A DNA stretch of 48,234 bases from positions 1 through 48,234 of the IMG/VR virus record IMGVR_UViG_3300028840_002770, one strand, 5' to 3'. The stretch comes from a virus. The translations under genes were made by a program, and so were the position numbers. Below the pieces are notes generated by a model. It was not told the DNA's origin and did not search any database. It was given only the letters and a program-made list of their open reading frames with translations. Of the stretch, positions 8,256-15,818 are shown in pieces; the stretch's first letter is position 1, and every line of letters begins with the position of its first letter.

Positions 8256-9904
8256 TGAAAATATGGGCATGTGAAGAAAACTATATTGTCGGATACTTAG
8301 ACCAGGTCCACAATATAACGGCCGACGCGGAACGCATAGCTGAACAACTATCGGCGAAGGAACAATTCGCCGCGCCTAGATCCATCATTCAGATAGACGA
8401 CGACAGCGCGACGATCAAGATTGTCGGCGCGTTGTCGAAGGACGGGCCGCCGCCGTTGGCGCGCTTGTTTGGATTTGACGGAACAGCCTATTCACAGATA
8501 ATTGACGCGCTTGACGTCGCAGCGCGAACGGATAAGGTCAAAACCGTTCGCCTTGTCATGGATACGCCAGGCGGCGCGGTGAATGGCGTCGAAGAAGTCC
8601 GACAGGCTGTCGCAGACCTGGCGATGAAAAAACACGTTATCGCTGAAAATCACGGCATGATCGCGAGCGCGGGTTATTGGATCGCAAGCGCGGCGTCGGA
8701 AATTCGCGCGATTTCGCCAACGGTTGAAAGCGGTTCAATCGGTGTTGTAATTACTCAAATTGATACGTCAGAACGCGAAAAGGCGTTTGGGATCAAAAAA
8801 GTCAATGTCATTTCGCGGAACGCGCCTGAAAAGGCGCCTGACGCGGATACCAAAGCAGGTCGCGAAACGATACAACAGCGCGCGGACGCAATCGAACGGA
8901 TCTTCATTAATAGGGTCGCAGACGGTCGCGGCGTCACCGAACAAAAAGTGATCAAAGATTTCGGTCGCGGCGCGTTGCTAGTCGCGAAAGATCCGGACGA
9001 AAACCGCGCGGACGCGCTGTCGGTTGGCATGATAGACAGCGTCAACGGATCGATATTCGGAAGAATTGAAGAAACCGTCGGCGAACCGACAGCGTCGGCA
9101 AGTGTTCAAGAGACCATAACAGCGGGCGCGACGCCGTTCGCAGATCTTCCGATAGTTGACAAACCATGGGATTCGGGCGCGGCACAGACGCGCGTCAGGC
9201 GCGCGACAGGGTCGACAGAAAAACCGGGCGCGAATTACAAGAAAGCGTTTTTTTGGTACGACGCCGAAAACGCCGAAAACTTCGGCGCCTATAAGCTTCC
9301 GTTTGCGGATATCGTCGACGGACGCATGGTTGCCATTCGCCGCGGCGTTTTTGCCGCAAACGGCGCCATGAAGGGCGCCCGCGGCGGCGTTCAGATACCA
9401 AGCGCCGACAAACCAAAAGTTCAAGCGGTTATAGATCGCTATATAAAAAAGATAGAACGCGAAGACAAAAAAACTGCAAACCAACCCGCTGGCGCGGGAA
9501 AACAAATGGAGGAAAAAATGAATTTGCAGGATGCGATCAACGAGTCGCCAGATCTCGCCAGCGAGGTTGAAGCGATCAAAAACGAAGCGTTCGCGGAAGG
9601 CGCAAAAAAGGCCGAAGCGACGATCAAGGCGGCGATTCCTTATCTGGCGGGATCTGACTATCCCGAATCGATCAAGAAAATCGCCTGCGACGTTTTGAAG
9701 GGCGACATGGAACCGGCGGTTTTGACCGGCGCTGTTATTGCGTTCGACGCCTTAAAGGAGGAGAGGAACGCGAAGGCCGCGCAAGACGAACAACCGGACG
9801 AAACGCCCGCGCAGCTTGAAACCGAAACCATTTCCGAAGACGGAACCGTTTCAAACGAAGCGGAAGTTCAGGCGGCGATTGACGCCTTGAAAGGAGTGAA
9901 ATAA
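8255..9904 (+). CDS. Prohead protease (S49/SppA-type, lambda gpC-like) with C-terminal scaffold
   Basis: The 549-residue protein carries an S49 signal-peptidase-like protease domain (about residues 40-260): MDTPGGAVNG near 102-111, the catalytic-serine segment MIASAGYWIAS with Ser138, and ESGSIGVV near 158-165. A second domain (about 300-400), with phrases such as KKAFFWYDAENA and YKLPFADIVDG, resembles segments attached to other phage prohead proteases. The C-terminal 128 residues, acidic and helical, equal a scaffold. In lambda, gpC cuts itself and the scaffold during head maturation. A strong internal ribosome-binding site and ATG start the scaffold separately at 9518. It overlaps the upstream 55-codon gene by one base. 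Confidence 0.9.
   Translation: MKIWACEENYIVGYLDQVHNITADAERIAEQLSAKEQFAAPRSIIQIDDDSATIKIVGALSKDGPPPLARLFGFDGTAYSQIIDALDVAARTDKVKTVRLVMDTPGGAVNGVEEVRQAVADLAMKKHVIAENHGMIASAGYWIASAASEIRAISPTVESGSIGVVITQIDTSEREKAFGIKKVNVISRNAPEKAPDADTKAGRETIQQRADAIERIFINRVADGRGVTEQKVIKDFGRGALLVAKDPDENRADALSVGMIDSVNGSIFGRIEETVGEPTASASVQETITAGATPFADLPIVDKPWDSGAAQTRVRRATGSTEKPGANYKKAFFWYDAENAENFGAYKLPFADIVDGRMVAIRRGVFAANGAMKGARGGVQIPSADKPKVQAVIDRYIKKIEREDKKTANQPAGAGKQMEEKMNLQDAINESPDLASEVEAIKNEAFAEGAKKAEATIKAAIPYLAGSDYPESIKKIACDVLKGDMEPAVLTGAVIAFDALKEERNAKAAQDEQPDETPAQLETETISEDGTVSNEAEVQAAIDALKGVK
9518..9904 (+). CDS. Nested scaffold protein (internal in-frame start)
   Basis: An ATG at 9518 in the same frame as the protease is preceded by TGGAGG at 9507-9512, a strong and well-spaced ribosome-binding site in the middle of an open frame. 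The 128-residue product (MNLQDAINESPDLASEV...) is acidic, helical and Glu/Ala/Lys-rich, as scaffolds are. This mirrors the lambda C/Nu3 arrangement, in which the scaffold is made from inside the protease gene in the same frame. An excess of free scaffold over protease would be expected. A second ATG candidate lies six bases on either side, but this one has the best spacing. Confidence 0.8.
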   Translation: MNLQDAINESPDLASEVEAIKNEAFAEGAKKAEATIKAAIPYLAGSDYPESIKKIACDVLKGDMEPAVLTGAVIAFDALKEERNAKAAQDEQPDETPAQLETETISEDGTVSNEAEVQAAIDALKGVK

Positions 9905-9905
9905 G

Positions 9906-10343
9906 ATGGCCGCTCAAACTAGAACAGACTATACGAATTTTCCGTTTGTCCTGTCCGGCGAACCGCTTGTCAAGACTGCGGAAACCCTGTTGACCGACGC
10001 GGGCCGTTCGGCGGCGCTTGTCAAAAACACCCTTATGTCGAAGATCAGCGCGTCGGGAAAGTGGGTTCCTTTTACGGATAACACCGCTTCCGACGGTTCT
10101 GAATTTCCCGCCGGAATTATCAAGGCGGACGTTTCGGCGGCGGAACTGGTCGCGGGCGACGTTCCCGACATCCCGATCATCGTTGGCGGCGAAATCACAA
10201 TTGACGTGAATCAGCTTGTGATCGAAAATTCCAAAACCCTGGCGGACGTTATTACTTCCAGCGGTCTGACCGTTGGCGACGAACTTGAACGCCATAACAT
10301 TTACGTCGAAGCGACACGCGCAATCGACGAATTCGAAAACTAG
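9906..10343 (+). CDS. Head decoration protein, lambda gpD-like
   Basis: The 145-residue protein starts one base after the protease stop. It resembles the gpD family of trimeric capsid-stabilising proteins: a flexible N-terminus (TRTDYTNFPFVLSGEPL), a compact beta domain including PAGIIKADVSAAELVAGDV, and a conserved end near TVGDELERHNIYV. Its place between scaffold and major capsid protein matches lambda D. It would bind at threefold sites of the expanded head. Confidence 0.85.
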   Translation: MAAQTRTDYTNFPFVLSGEPLVKTAETLLTDAGRSAALVKNTLMSKISASGKWVPFTDNTASDGSEFPAGIIKADVSAAELVAGDVPDIPIIVGGEITIDVNQLVIENSKTLADVITSSGLTVGDELERHNIYVEATRAIDEFEN

Positions 10344-10357
10344 AGGGAGGTTTAAAA

Positions 10358-11575
10358 ATGGCTGACTATCAGACCAACCCACTTTCCGTCGATTTGTATT
10401 CGCGCATTATGGCGAACGCCTTCGACGAAAAAAGCGTGATCGGCGTTCCGACTGCGTTTCAATGCTTCTTCGGACGGCCGGAAACAAATTCACAAACAAT
10501 CTATTCGCCAAACGCGAACGCTGTCGATATCGACATTATTCGCGCAAACGAACGAATCGCCGCGCTTGTACCGCGCGGGACAAACGGTCGGTTCATTACC
10601 GCGCCGCAGGAAAACACACTGTCACAGCGTTTCACGAATATCAACCGGGTTTTTCCGTTGGTAGTCGAAGAAGGCGACATTGAAGCTTCACAGCTTTTGA
10701 ATCGCCTTGCCGGTGAAAATCCATACGAACGGCGGGCGCGACGGGAACGTTTGCGCGCGCTTGCGCTTCGTGAGCACCAGGAACAGGTTCGCCGGACCGT
10801 CCGTCTGTTTGAAGTCCTGGCGGCGCAGTCCGTTCTTGAAGGCAAGATGGACGCGATTCTTGGAACCGCCGACCCGGATCAACAGTACGATTTTTTAAGG
10901 AATAGCGCGCATTTTGTGACGCTGATCACACAATGGTCGAACGCCGCGGCTGACGCACTAGGCGACATTGACGATTGTTGGGATCTGATTCGCGAGAATG
11001 CTCACGTTTCCGCGGATATGGCGGTTTTCGGCGAAGGCGCGTTTGAAGCGTTTCTGAAGAATACAGACCTTATCGCGAAGGCCGACAACCGGCGATTTGA
11101 GCTGATCCTTGTCTCTCAGGAAATGCCGGTTCCGTCGCGTTATTCCCGCTTTATCGAGGCCGGAATGACTGCGCGTGGGCGCCTTCTGACGCCGCGCGGA
11201 CACGAAATCTGGATGTTCACTTATTCGGACGTTTACACGAACAGCGCAGGAACCGCGACCAAATACATGCCGAACGCGAAGGTTTTGGTTTGTTATTCCG
11301 GCGCCCGCGCTGATCGTTACTTCGGACCGCCCGAATTGCTTCCGGATATTCCGGCCCGGCGGACCTTTTATCAACAACTTTTCGGTTTCGACGTTTCAAT
11401 GCCGAACATGCCGCCGAATATCAATGGCGGCGGAATGACTGTTGAACCTGGAATGTTCTTTTTTGACGCTTACGCGCCGGAATCATGGCAACGCGTTACC
11501 GCGCGCATGCAGGCCGCGCCGATTTTCGCGACGACGCAGACAGACGCGTTCGCCGTCATTCTGAACGCGGTCTGA
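10358..11575 (+). CDS. Major capsid protein, lambda gpE family
   Basis: The 405-residue protein belongs to the phage major capsid protein E family (HK97 fold). Typical features are the N-terminal region with PTAFQCFFGR, the central helix around RRTVRLFEVLAAQSVLEGK, and the C-terminal EMFFFDAYAPESWQ-like segment (here GMFFFDAYAPESWQ). A strong AGGGAGG at 10343-10349 precedes the ATG, fitting high expression. It follows the decoration gene as in lambda. Confidence 0.92.
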   Translation: MADYQTNPLSVDLYSRIMANAFDEKSVIGVPTAFQCFFGRPETNSQTIYSPNANAVDIDIIRANERIAALVPRGTNGRFITAPQENTLSQRFTNINRVFPLVVEEGDIEASQLLNRLAGENPYERRARRERLRALALREHQEQVRRTVRLFEVLAAQSVLEGKMDAILGTADPDQQYDFLRNSAHFVTLITQWSNAAADALGDIDDCWDLIRENAHVSADMAVFGEGAFEAFLKNTDLIAKADNRRFELILVSQEMPVPSRYSRFIEAGMTARGRLLTPRGHEIWMFTYSDVYTNSAGTATKYMPNAKVLVCYSGARADRYFGPPELLPDIPARRTFYQQLFGFDVSMPNMPPNINGGGMTVEPGMFFFDAYAPESWQRVTARMQAAPIFATTQTDAFAVILNAV

Positions 11576-11577
11576 TC

Positions 11578-11838
11578 GTGTTTATTTGGAACGGACCGGG
11601 CATTTTGAAGGGAACCGGCGTCAAGTACAAACCAGGCGACGAAGTTCCTGAAGACGTCGTTCCCGACGAAATGCTTGAAGCAATGAAGGCGGACGGACGG
11701 ATTTCCGATCCTGACGCAAAACCGAGACCGGCCGCGAAACCGACGAAGTCGAAGACAAGCGCGGCGGTTCAAAAAACGACAAAGGCGGGACCGAAACCGC
11801 CTAAGTCGAAAAAGAAAAAGAAGGCTGACAATGGCTAA
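11578..11838 (+). CDS. Small lysine-rich protein after capsid gene
   Basis: The 86-residue product starts at GTG 11578, two bases after the capsid stop (TGATCGTG). An upstream ATG at 11485 would overlap the capsid gene by 91 bases and is not favoured. The N-terminal half (VKYKPGDEVPEDVVPDEM) is a compact motif seen in small phage head genes. The C-terminal half is Lys/Pro/Ala-rich and probably disordered. Function is unknown; a head or connector accessory role fits the location. Confidence 0.65.
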   Translation: MFIWNGPGILKGTGVKYKPGDEVPEDVVPDEMLEAMKADGRISDPDAKPRPAAKPTKSKTSAAVQKTTKAGPKPPKSKKKKKADNG

Positions 11839-11980
11839 AGACAAACCCGACGCCGCGCCGGAAAAACCGGACGACAAAAAACCGGCGGAAAAGAAAAAGA
11901 CGATCTATATCGGCGGAAATAAGTTCAAGGGCGAAGTCCCGAAGGGCAAACTTCCGAAGGGTATCACGATCAAAAAGTAG
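11831..11980 (+). CDS. Very small basic protein (49 aa)
   Basis: ATG 11831 overlaps the preceding stop by eight bases, and TAG lies at 11978. The product has a disordered Lys/Pro/Asp N-terminus and a compact C-terminal motif (KTIYIGGNKFKGEVPKGK). Its N-terminal half is similar in composition to the tail of the upstream protein. Function is unknown. Confidence 0.55.
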   Translation: MAKDKPDAAPEKPDDKKPAEKKKTIYIGGNKFKGEVPKGKLPKGITIKK

Positions 11981-11995
11981 GAAAGCGGCGGCGAA

Positions 11996-12607
11996 GTGAT
12001 CAACCTGCGCGAACAGGTCGAATTAGACCTCGAATTTTCACTTGAAGGCGAATGGGGATTGCCTGCGGTCCTTATCGGTCCGGACGGTGAAAAACAGGAC
12101 AGTCCGATTGTTGTTCGCGCTGACGATCTTTCGTTCGTTGCTTCCGACAAAAGCGTGAATTCGACAGCGACGGATTTTCGATATATTCGGATTTCTGACG
12201 GCGACACAATATCGATCAACGGAACCGCCTTGAATGACGGTTCTTACACTGTTCAAAATATTACACAAAACAAAATAATAGTTGTTGAATCGATAGTCGA
12301 CGAATCAGCGGGCGCGACGGTCGCAATGGTGAACGATAGTCTTGAACTGGTCGGTCAGATCATCTATGACACATTAGTTGACAACCCCGAAACAGGTCAG
12401 GAAATAATCGTTCACAAACCGGTCGTGACCTTGCGCCGGACGTCGCTTGTCAGAATTCCCGCCGACGGTGAAAAGTGGTATTGCGAAATTCCGATTGAAC
12501 CGAAGGTTGACGCGCCGAAATATCCGTTCATTGTCGAACGACCGACGGAAGACGGCGGCGCGATTGGTTTCATTCGCCTTTATCTTGTGGAGGCGGCGCA
12601 GTCATGA
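11996..12607 (+). CDS. Putative neck/head-tail connector protein with inserted beta-domain
   Basis: The 203-residue protein starts at GTG 11996. Residues 1-43 and 119-203 appear to form one domain (ending near VERPTEDGGAIGFIRLYLVE). They are interrupted by residues about 44-118, an extra beta-domain that closely resembles an insert in the baseplate J protein at 21965-22170 (shared pattern: D-S/K-S-V/I-NST-TDF ... NDG-Y-V ... I-DE-AGA-V). The position between capsid and sheath genes suggests a neck role, but the base family is not certain. Confidence 0.65.
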   Translation: MINLREQVELDLEFSLEGEWGLPAVLIGPDGEKQDSPIVVRADDLSFVASDKSVNSTATDFRYIRISDGDTISINGTALNDGSYTVQNITQNKIIVVESIVDESAGATVAMVNDSLELVGQIIYDTLVDNPETGQEIIVHKPVVTLRRTSLVRIPADGEKWYCEIPIEPKVDAPKYPFIVERPTEDGGAIGFIRLYLVEAAQS

Positions 12608-13257
12608 CAATGAATTTTCGATTGATCAAGGCTTCGGTCGTCAACCTTCTAGGCGCCGCCGAAGGCGGACGATATCGGACGATTGGATATCAGAAACCGG
12701 GACAGGGAGAAAGCGAAGTCAAGAACAACGACCGGTCGGTTCAGGTCTATTATAGTTCCGGCGATTTTTCGAAGTCCGGCGGCGGCGTCGCCGGGTCTTC
12801 GACGTCGCACGAAATAACGATCAATTTTGACTTGACGGTTTCAAAACCGGCGCTTGTCGATTTGTCTATTATTCAAAATCCAGCGTCGACGCCCGCGCAA
12901 ATACAAGGCGCGCTTGCGGCTTTACAGGAAGCGTCCGACCTGGCCGACAATTCGTTTGATGAATTGGCCGACATAATCTATCAGGAAATAATGGACGCGC
13001 GAAATGTTGATCTAGGTCTCGCGCGTCCCGTCGGTTCCCGCTGGATAAGCGGGATAAACAAGGACGATCCACTTCCGCGCGGGAAGTTGGTTGTCTTAAC
13101 TGGATCAATGCAATTAACTTGCAAAATTGACGAACAGGTCACAGGCGCGACGCCGGAACCGGCGGTTCCGCCTGCGATTGACGTCGATAATAAGTTTTAT
13201 CAACCAGACAGCGCGACCGCAGACAAGGCCGAAGCGGGCGTTTTAACAGGAGGTTAA
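12604..13257 (+). CDS. Putative tail-terminator or neck protein
   Basis: The 217-residue protein lies directly before the sheath gene, where contractile-tailed phages keep the tail terminator. It overlaps the upstream stop by four bases and uses GGAGG at 12589-12593. The N-terminal 100 residues look like a mixed alpha/beta domain (NNDRSVQVYYSSGDF, ITINFDLTVSKP). The C-terminal 40 residues are Pro/Ala/Asp-rich. No decisive motif is seen; the role is inferred from position. Confidence 0.6.
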   Translation: MTMNFRLIKASVVNLLGAAEGGRYRTIGYQKPGQGESEVKNNDRSVQVYYSSGDFSKSGGGVAGSSTSHEITINFDLTVSKPALVDLSIIQNPASTPAQIQGALAALQEASDLADNSFDELADIIYQEIMDARNVDLGLARPVGSRWISGINKDDPLPRGKLVVLTGSMQLTCKIDEQVTGATPEPAVPPAIDVDNKFYQPDSATADKAEAGVLTGG

Positions 13258-13260
13258 ACA

Positions 13261-14829
13261 ATGGGTTTAAGTGCAAACAGCCTCGCGGCCGCAGTCGGCG
13301 CAAGCGCGGAAAACGTTCAATTCGCGCCGTCCGCCGACGTGCTTCCGCGAAAAATTGTGATTATCGGGACGTATGATCCCGCAAAAACAAGCGTCGTCGA
13401 CAATGTTCCGGTTCTTGTGACCGACGAAGCGGACGTCGGCGCGAAGACGGGTTTCGGGTTCATGCTGCATAGGTTGGCGGTCCGGACCTTCGCAGGCGGG
13501 CAAGGCGTCGAAACCTGGATTGTTCCACAACCTGAAGCGGGCGGCGCAACTGCGGCGGCGGGCGATATCGATTTTACCGGGTCGGTTCCGACGGAAAACG
13601 CGACGCTGTATCTGTATATCGCAGGAATCGCGGTTCCTGTTACCGTTTCGGACAGCGACGCCGACACCGACATTGCGACGAATGTTGTCGCCGCGGTGAA
13701 TGCCGACGACGATCTTCCGGTAACGGCGGCGGTCAACGGCGGGACGCCCGCGCAGGTCGACTTCACGTCGAAGTCAAAAGGCCCCTGGGGTGACTTGATT
13801 TCCCTGACGTTCAACTGGGGATTTCAAGAAGAACTTCCCGCGGGCGTTGTTGCGGTTGTAACCGACATGACAGGCGGCGCCGGTCTTCCCGACGTTGACG
13901 ACGCGCTTGACGGTCTTGGAACCGGCGACGATCAGAACGTAAACCACAACACCGACGTTGTTCACGGTTACGGACAGGATTCAACGACCCTGAACAAAAT
14001 CAGCGTTTACAACGGGATCGGTGATACGAAAACCGGGAACTATGCGAAATTGGTTTCAAGGCCGTTTCGTGTCCTTGACGGCGACGTCGAACCCGGTTCT
14101 TCGGCGCTTTCCGCCCTTGTTGCATTGGGCGACGGACGACGCGAGACCGACCGGACAAACGGCATAATCGCCGCGCCAGGGTCGCCGAATCATCCGGCGG
14201 AAGTCGCGGCGGTGACGATTGGAATCATGGCGCGCGTCAACAACGACCGGGCGGAAGAATCATATATCGGTCAAGTGTTACCGGGAATCATTCCGGGCGC
14301 GCTGGCGGACCGCTGGACGCGGTTTTATGATTCGCGCGACACGGCATTGAAGGCGGGAATTTCGCCGACAAAGGCGGTTGGAAACGCGCTTATACTGCAA
14401 AACGTCGCGACCTTCTATCATCCGACCAGTGTTCCGATCACGTCGAACGTATATCGGTCAATGAGAAATATCAGCATCGTTCAAAACGTGCTGAACGCCG
14501 AACGCGTGAATTTCAGCGGGACGAAATGGCAAGGGATCAGCATTGTCGCAGACGTGACGAAGGTTTCAAATTCGATCAGTCGCGAAAAGGCTCGCGATAT
14601 TGACGCGGTGATTGACGACCTTCTTCGGCTGACGATTGCGTTTGAAGGGCGCGCCTGGATATTCACGGCGGCGTTTACAATCGAACGCCTTCAGGCGGGC
14701 GGACTTGTGACGATTCGCGCAGGCGGAACCGGGTTTGATTCGACTTTACCGTTGCTTGTAAGCGGCGAAGGCGGAATTTTCGACACTGTGACACAATTCG
14801 ACGCGTCGCTTGCCGTGTTGTTGCAATAA
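13261..14829 (+). CDS. Tail sheath protein (Mu gpL-like)
   Basis: The 522-residue protein forms the contractile sheath around the tail tube. It has the gpL-type look: an N-terminal segment with PRKIVIIGTYDPAK, a middle insert (about residues 85-175), the phrase NGIIAAPGSPNHPAEVA, and a C-terminal sheath domain with RERINFS-like (here NAERVNFSGTKWQGISIVAD) and RIRAGG-like (here VTIRAGGTGFDS) stretches. Length matches Mu gpL (495). A strong AGGAGG at 13248-13253 precedes the ATG. This gene shows that the tail is contractile. Confidence 0.92.
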   Translation: MGLSANSLAAAVGASAENVQFAPSADVLPRKIVIIGTYDPAKTSVVDNVPVLVTDEADVGAKTGFGFMLHRLAVRTFAGGQGVETWIVPQPEAGGATAAAGDIDFTGSVPTENATLYLYIAGIAVPVTVSDSDADTDIATNVVAAVNADDDLPVTAAVNGGTPAQVDFTSKSKGPWGDLISLTFNWGFQEELPAGVVAVVTDMTGGAGLPDVDDALDGLGTGDDQNVNHNTDVVHGYGQDSTTLNKISVYNGIGDTKTGNYAKLVSRPFRVLDGDVEPGSSALSALVALGDGRRETDRTNGIIAAPGSPNHPAEVAAVTIGIMARVNNDRAEESYIGQVLPGIIPGALADRWTRFYDSRDTALKAGISPTKAVGNALILQNVATFYHPTSVPITSNVYRSMRNISIVQNVLNAERVNFSGTKWQGISIVADVTKVSNSISREKARDIDAVIDDLLRLTIAFEGRAWIFTAAFTIERLQAGGLVTIRAGGTGFDSTLPLLVSGEGGIFDTVTQFDASLAVLLQ

Positions 14830-14843
14830 AGGAGGTTTGAAAA

Positions 14844-15224
14844 ATGCCTTATGATGTATCAGGATCGCTTCGAAAATTCACGGTCGAAGGCGTTCCGTTC
14901 AGGGTCGCCGCCGACGCGAATTTGACCGAAACGATTTCAAAATTCGAAAACAGCATGATCGCGACTTCTGGAAAGTCCATGCGTAAAATGATGAAACGTC
15001 CACCGATTCGCGAAGGGTTGGTTCTTGTGACTAATTCGGTCGAACGCGACGTTTTGAAGGGCTACGCCGAACAGCTTGAACCAGTCGCGTTTTCGTATAC
15101 GAACGCCGCAGGCGATACCTATCGTTGCGAAGGAACCCTTGAAATAGAAAACAACGAAACGGAGGAGAACCGAACAACCTGTCAAGTCCTTCCGGACGAC
15201 GACTGGACTTTGTTCGCCGGGTAG
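14844..15224 (+). CDS. Tail tube protein (Mu gpM-like)
   Basis: The 126-residue protein directly after the sheath gene matches the size and place of the tube subunit of Mu-type tails. The sequence (SGSLRKFTVEGVPFRVAADANL...GTLEIENNETEENRTTCQVLP) is beta-rich, as expected for stacked hexameric rings. AAAGGAGG at 14829-14836 gives a very strong ribosome-binding site, consistent with high copy number. The family call rests on order and size as much as on motif. Confidence 0.82.
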   Translation: MPYDVSGSLRKFTVEGVPFRVAADANLTETISKFENSMIATSGKSMRKMMKRPPIREGLVLVTNSVERDVLKGYAEQLEPVAFSYTNAAGDTYRCEGTLEIENNETEENRTTCQVLPDDDWTLFAG

Positions 15225-15243
15225 CAAAAAAGGAAAATGAACA

Positions 15244-15678
15244 ATGTCAGAAAAAAAATTGTCGAAGGAAAACGCTCAAAAGCAGCTTGACACGTTGCTT
15301 GACTATTACGATTTGGATCTTGACGACATTTCAGACGAAAACGTTCACAACGCAATCACGTCATCTTGTAACAAGCTTTTAAAAGCGATCAAAAAGGGAC
15401 GTCTTGAAATCAAGGAAGAAGACGACACCCTGAACGTCTATCAGTATCTAAAGAAACCGATAGGCGGAAAAGAAGGAAGCTTGACCGTTATCAAATACCG
15501 CGAAATTGACGGCCGCTCAAAAATCGCCATGAAAGACAACAAGGAATCGGATTATCATGGAAAGATCTATTCATTTTTGGGCGGTCTGTCGAAGGAAGGC
15601 GGCGCGGTGATAATGCGCCTGAAGGGCGTCGACATATCGATTGCGGAATGCTTGGGTGCGCTTTTTTTGCAAGTATAG
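15244..15678 (+). CDS. Tail assembly chaperone, zero-frame product
   Basis: The 144-residue protein lies between tube and tape measure genes, the conserved place of tail chaperones. It is acidic and helical at its N-terminus (LLDYYDLDLDDISDENVH). It resembles the Mu gp41-type short chaperone. The last codons contain a slippery run of seven T residues, and a -1 shift there extends the protein into the overlapping frame (see next entry). A 140-base space before the tape measure gene that looks empty in frame zero is thus coding. Confidence 0.82.
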   Translation: MSEKKLSKENAQKQLDTLLDYYDLDLDDISDENVHNAITSSCNKLLKAIKKGRLEIKEEDDTLNVYQYLKKPIGGKEGSLTVIKYREIDGRSKIAMKDNKESDYHGKIYSFLGGLSKEGGAVIMRLKGVDISIAECLGALFLQV

Positions 15679-15818
15679 TCCCTCGCGTTGACCAGTGGAT
15701 CGGAAATCTGTTCTTCCGAGGGATACAACCAAGCGAACTAAAAAGGTTGAAATATGGCGAACTGAAATATTTCAACAATTGGCACAACATGATATCTGAA
15801 AAGGAGGCCGGTAATTAA
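15244..15818 (+). CDS. Tail assembly chaperone, -1 frameshift product (gp41/42-type)
   Basis: At the heptamer T TTT TTG (15663-15669) a -1 slip changes to a frame that stays open for 49 codons, from GCA 15669 to TAA 15816-15818. The extension runs ASIVPRVDQWIGNLFF, then GIQPSELKRLKYGELKYFNNWH, and is rich in aromatic and basic residues. It ends on the tape measure ATG (TAATG). The full product is about 191 residues. Programmed -1 frameshifting at this position is conserved among long-tailed phages (lambda G/GT, Mu 41/42), where the two products bind the tape measure during assembly. Confidence 0.85.
15663..15669 (+). other. -1 ribosomal frameshift site
   Basis: The heptamer TTTTTTG has the canonical X-XXY-YYZ layout in the zero frame (codons CTT TTT TTG). 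It lies nine bases before the zero-frame stop (TAG 15676). The downstream bases (CCCTCG near 15680 pairing with CGAGGG at 15717-15722) could form a stimulatory stem, which is inferred and not tested. Confidence 0.8.
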
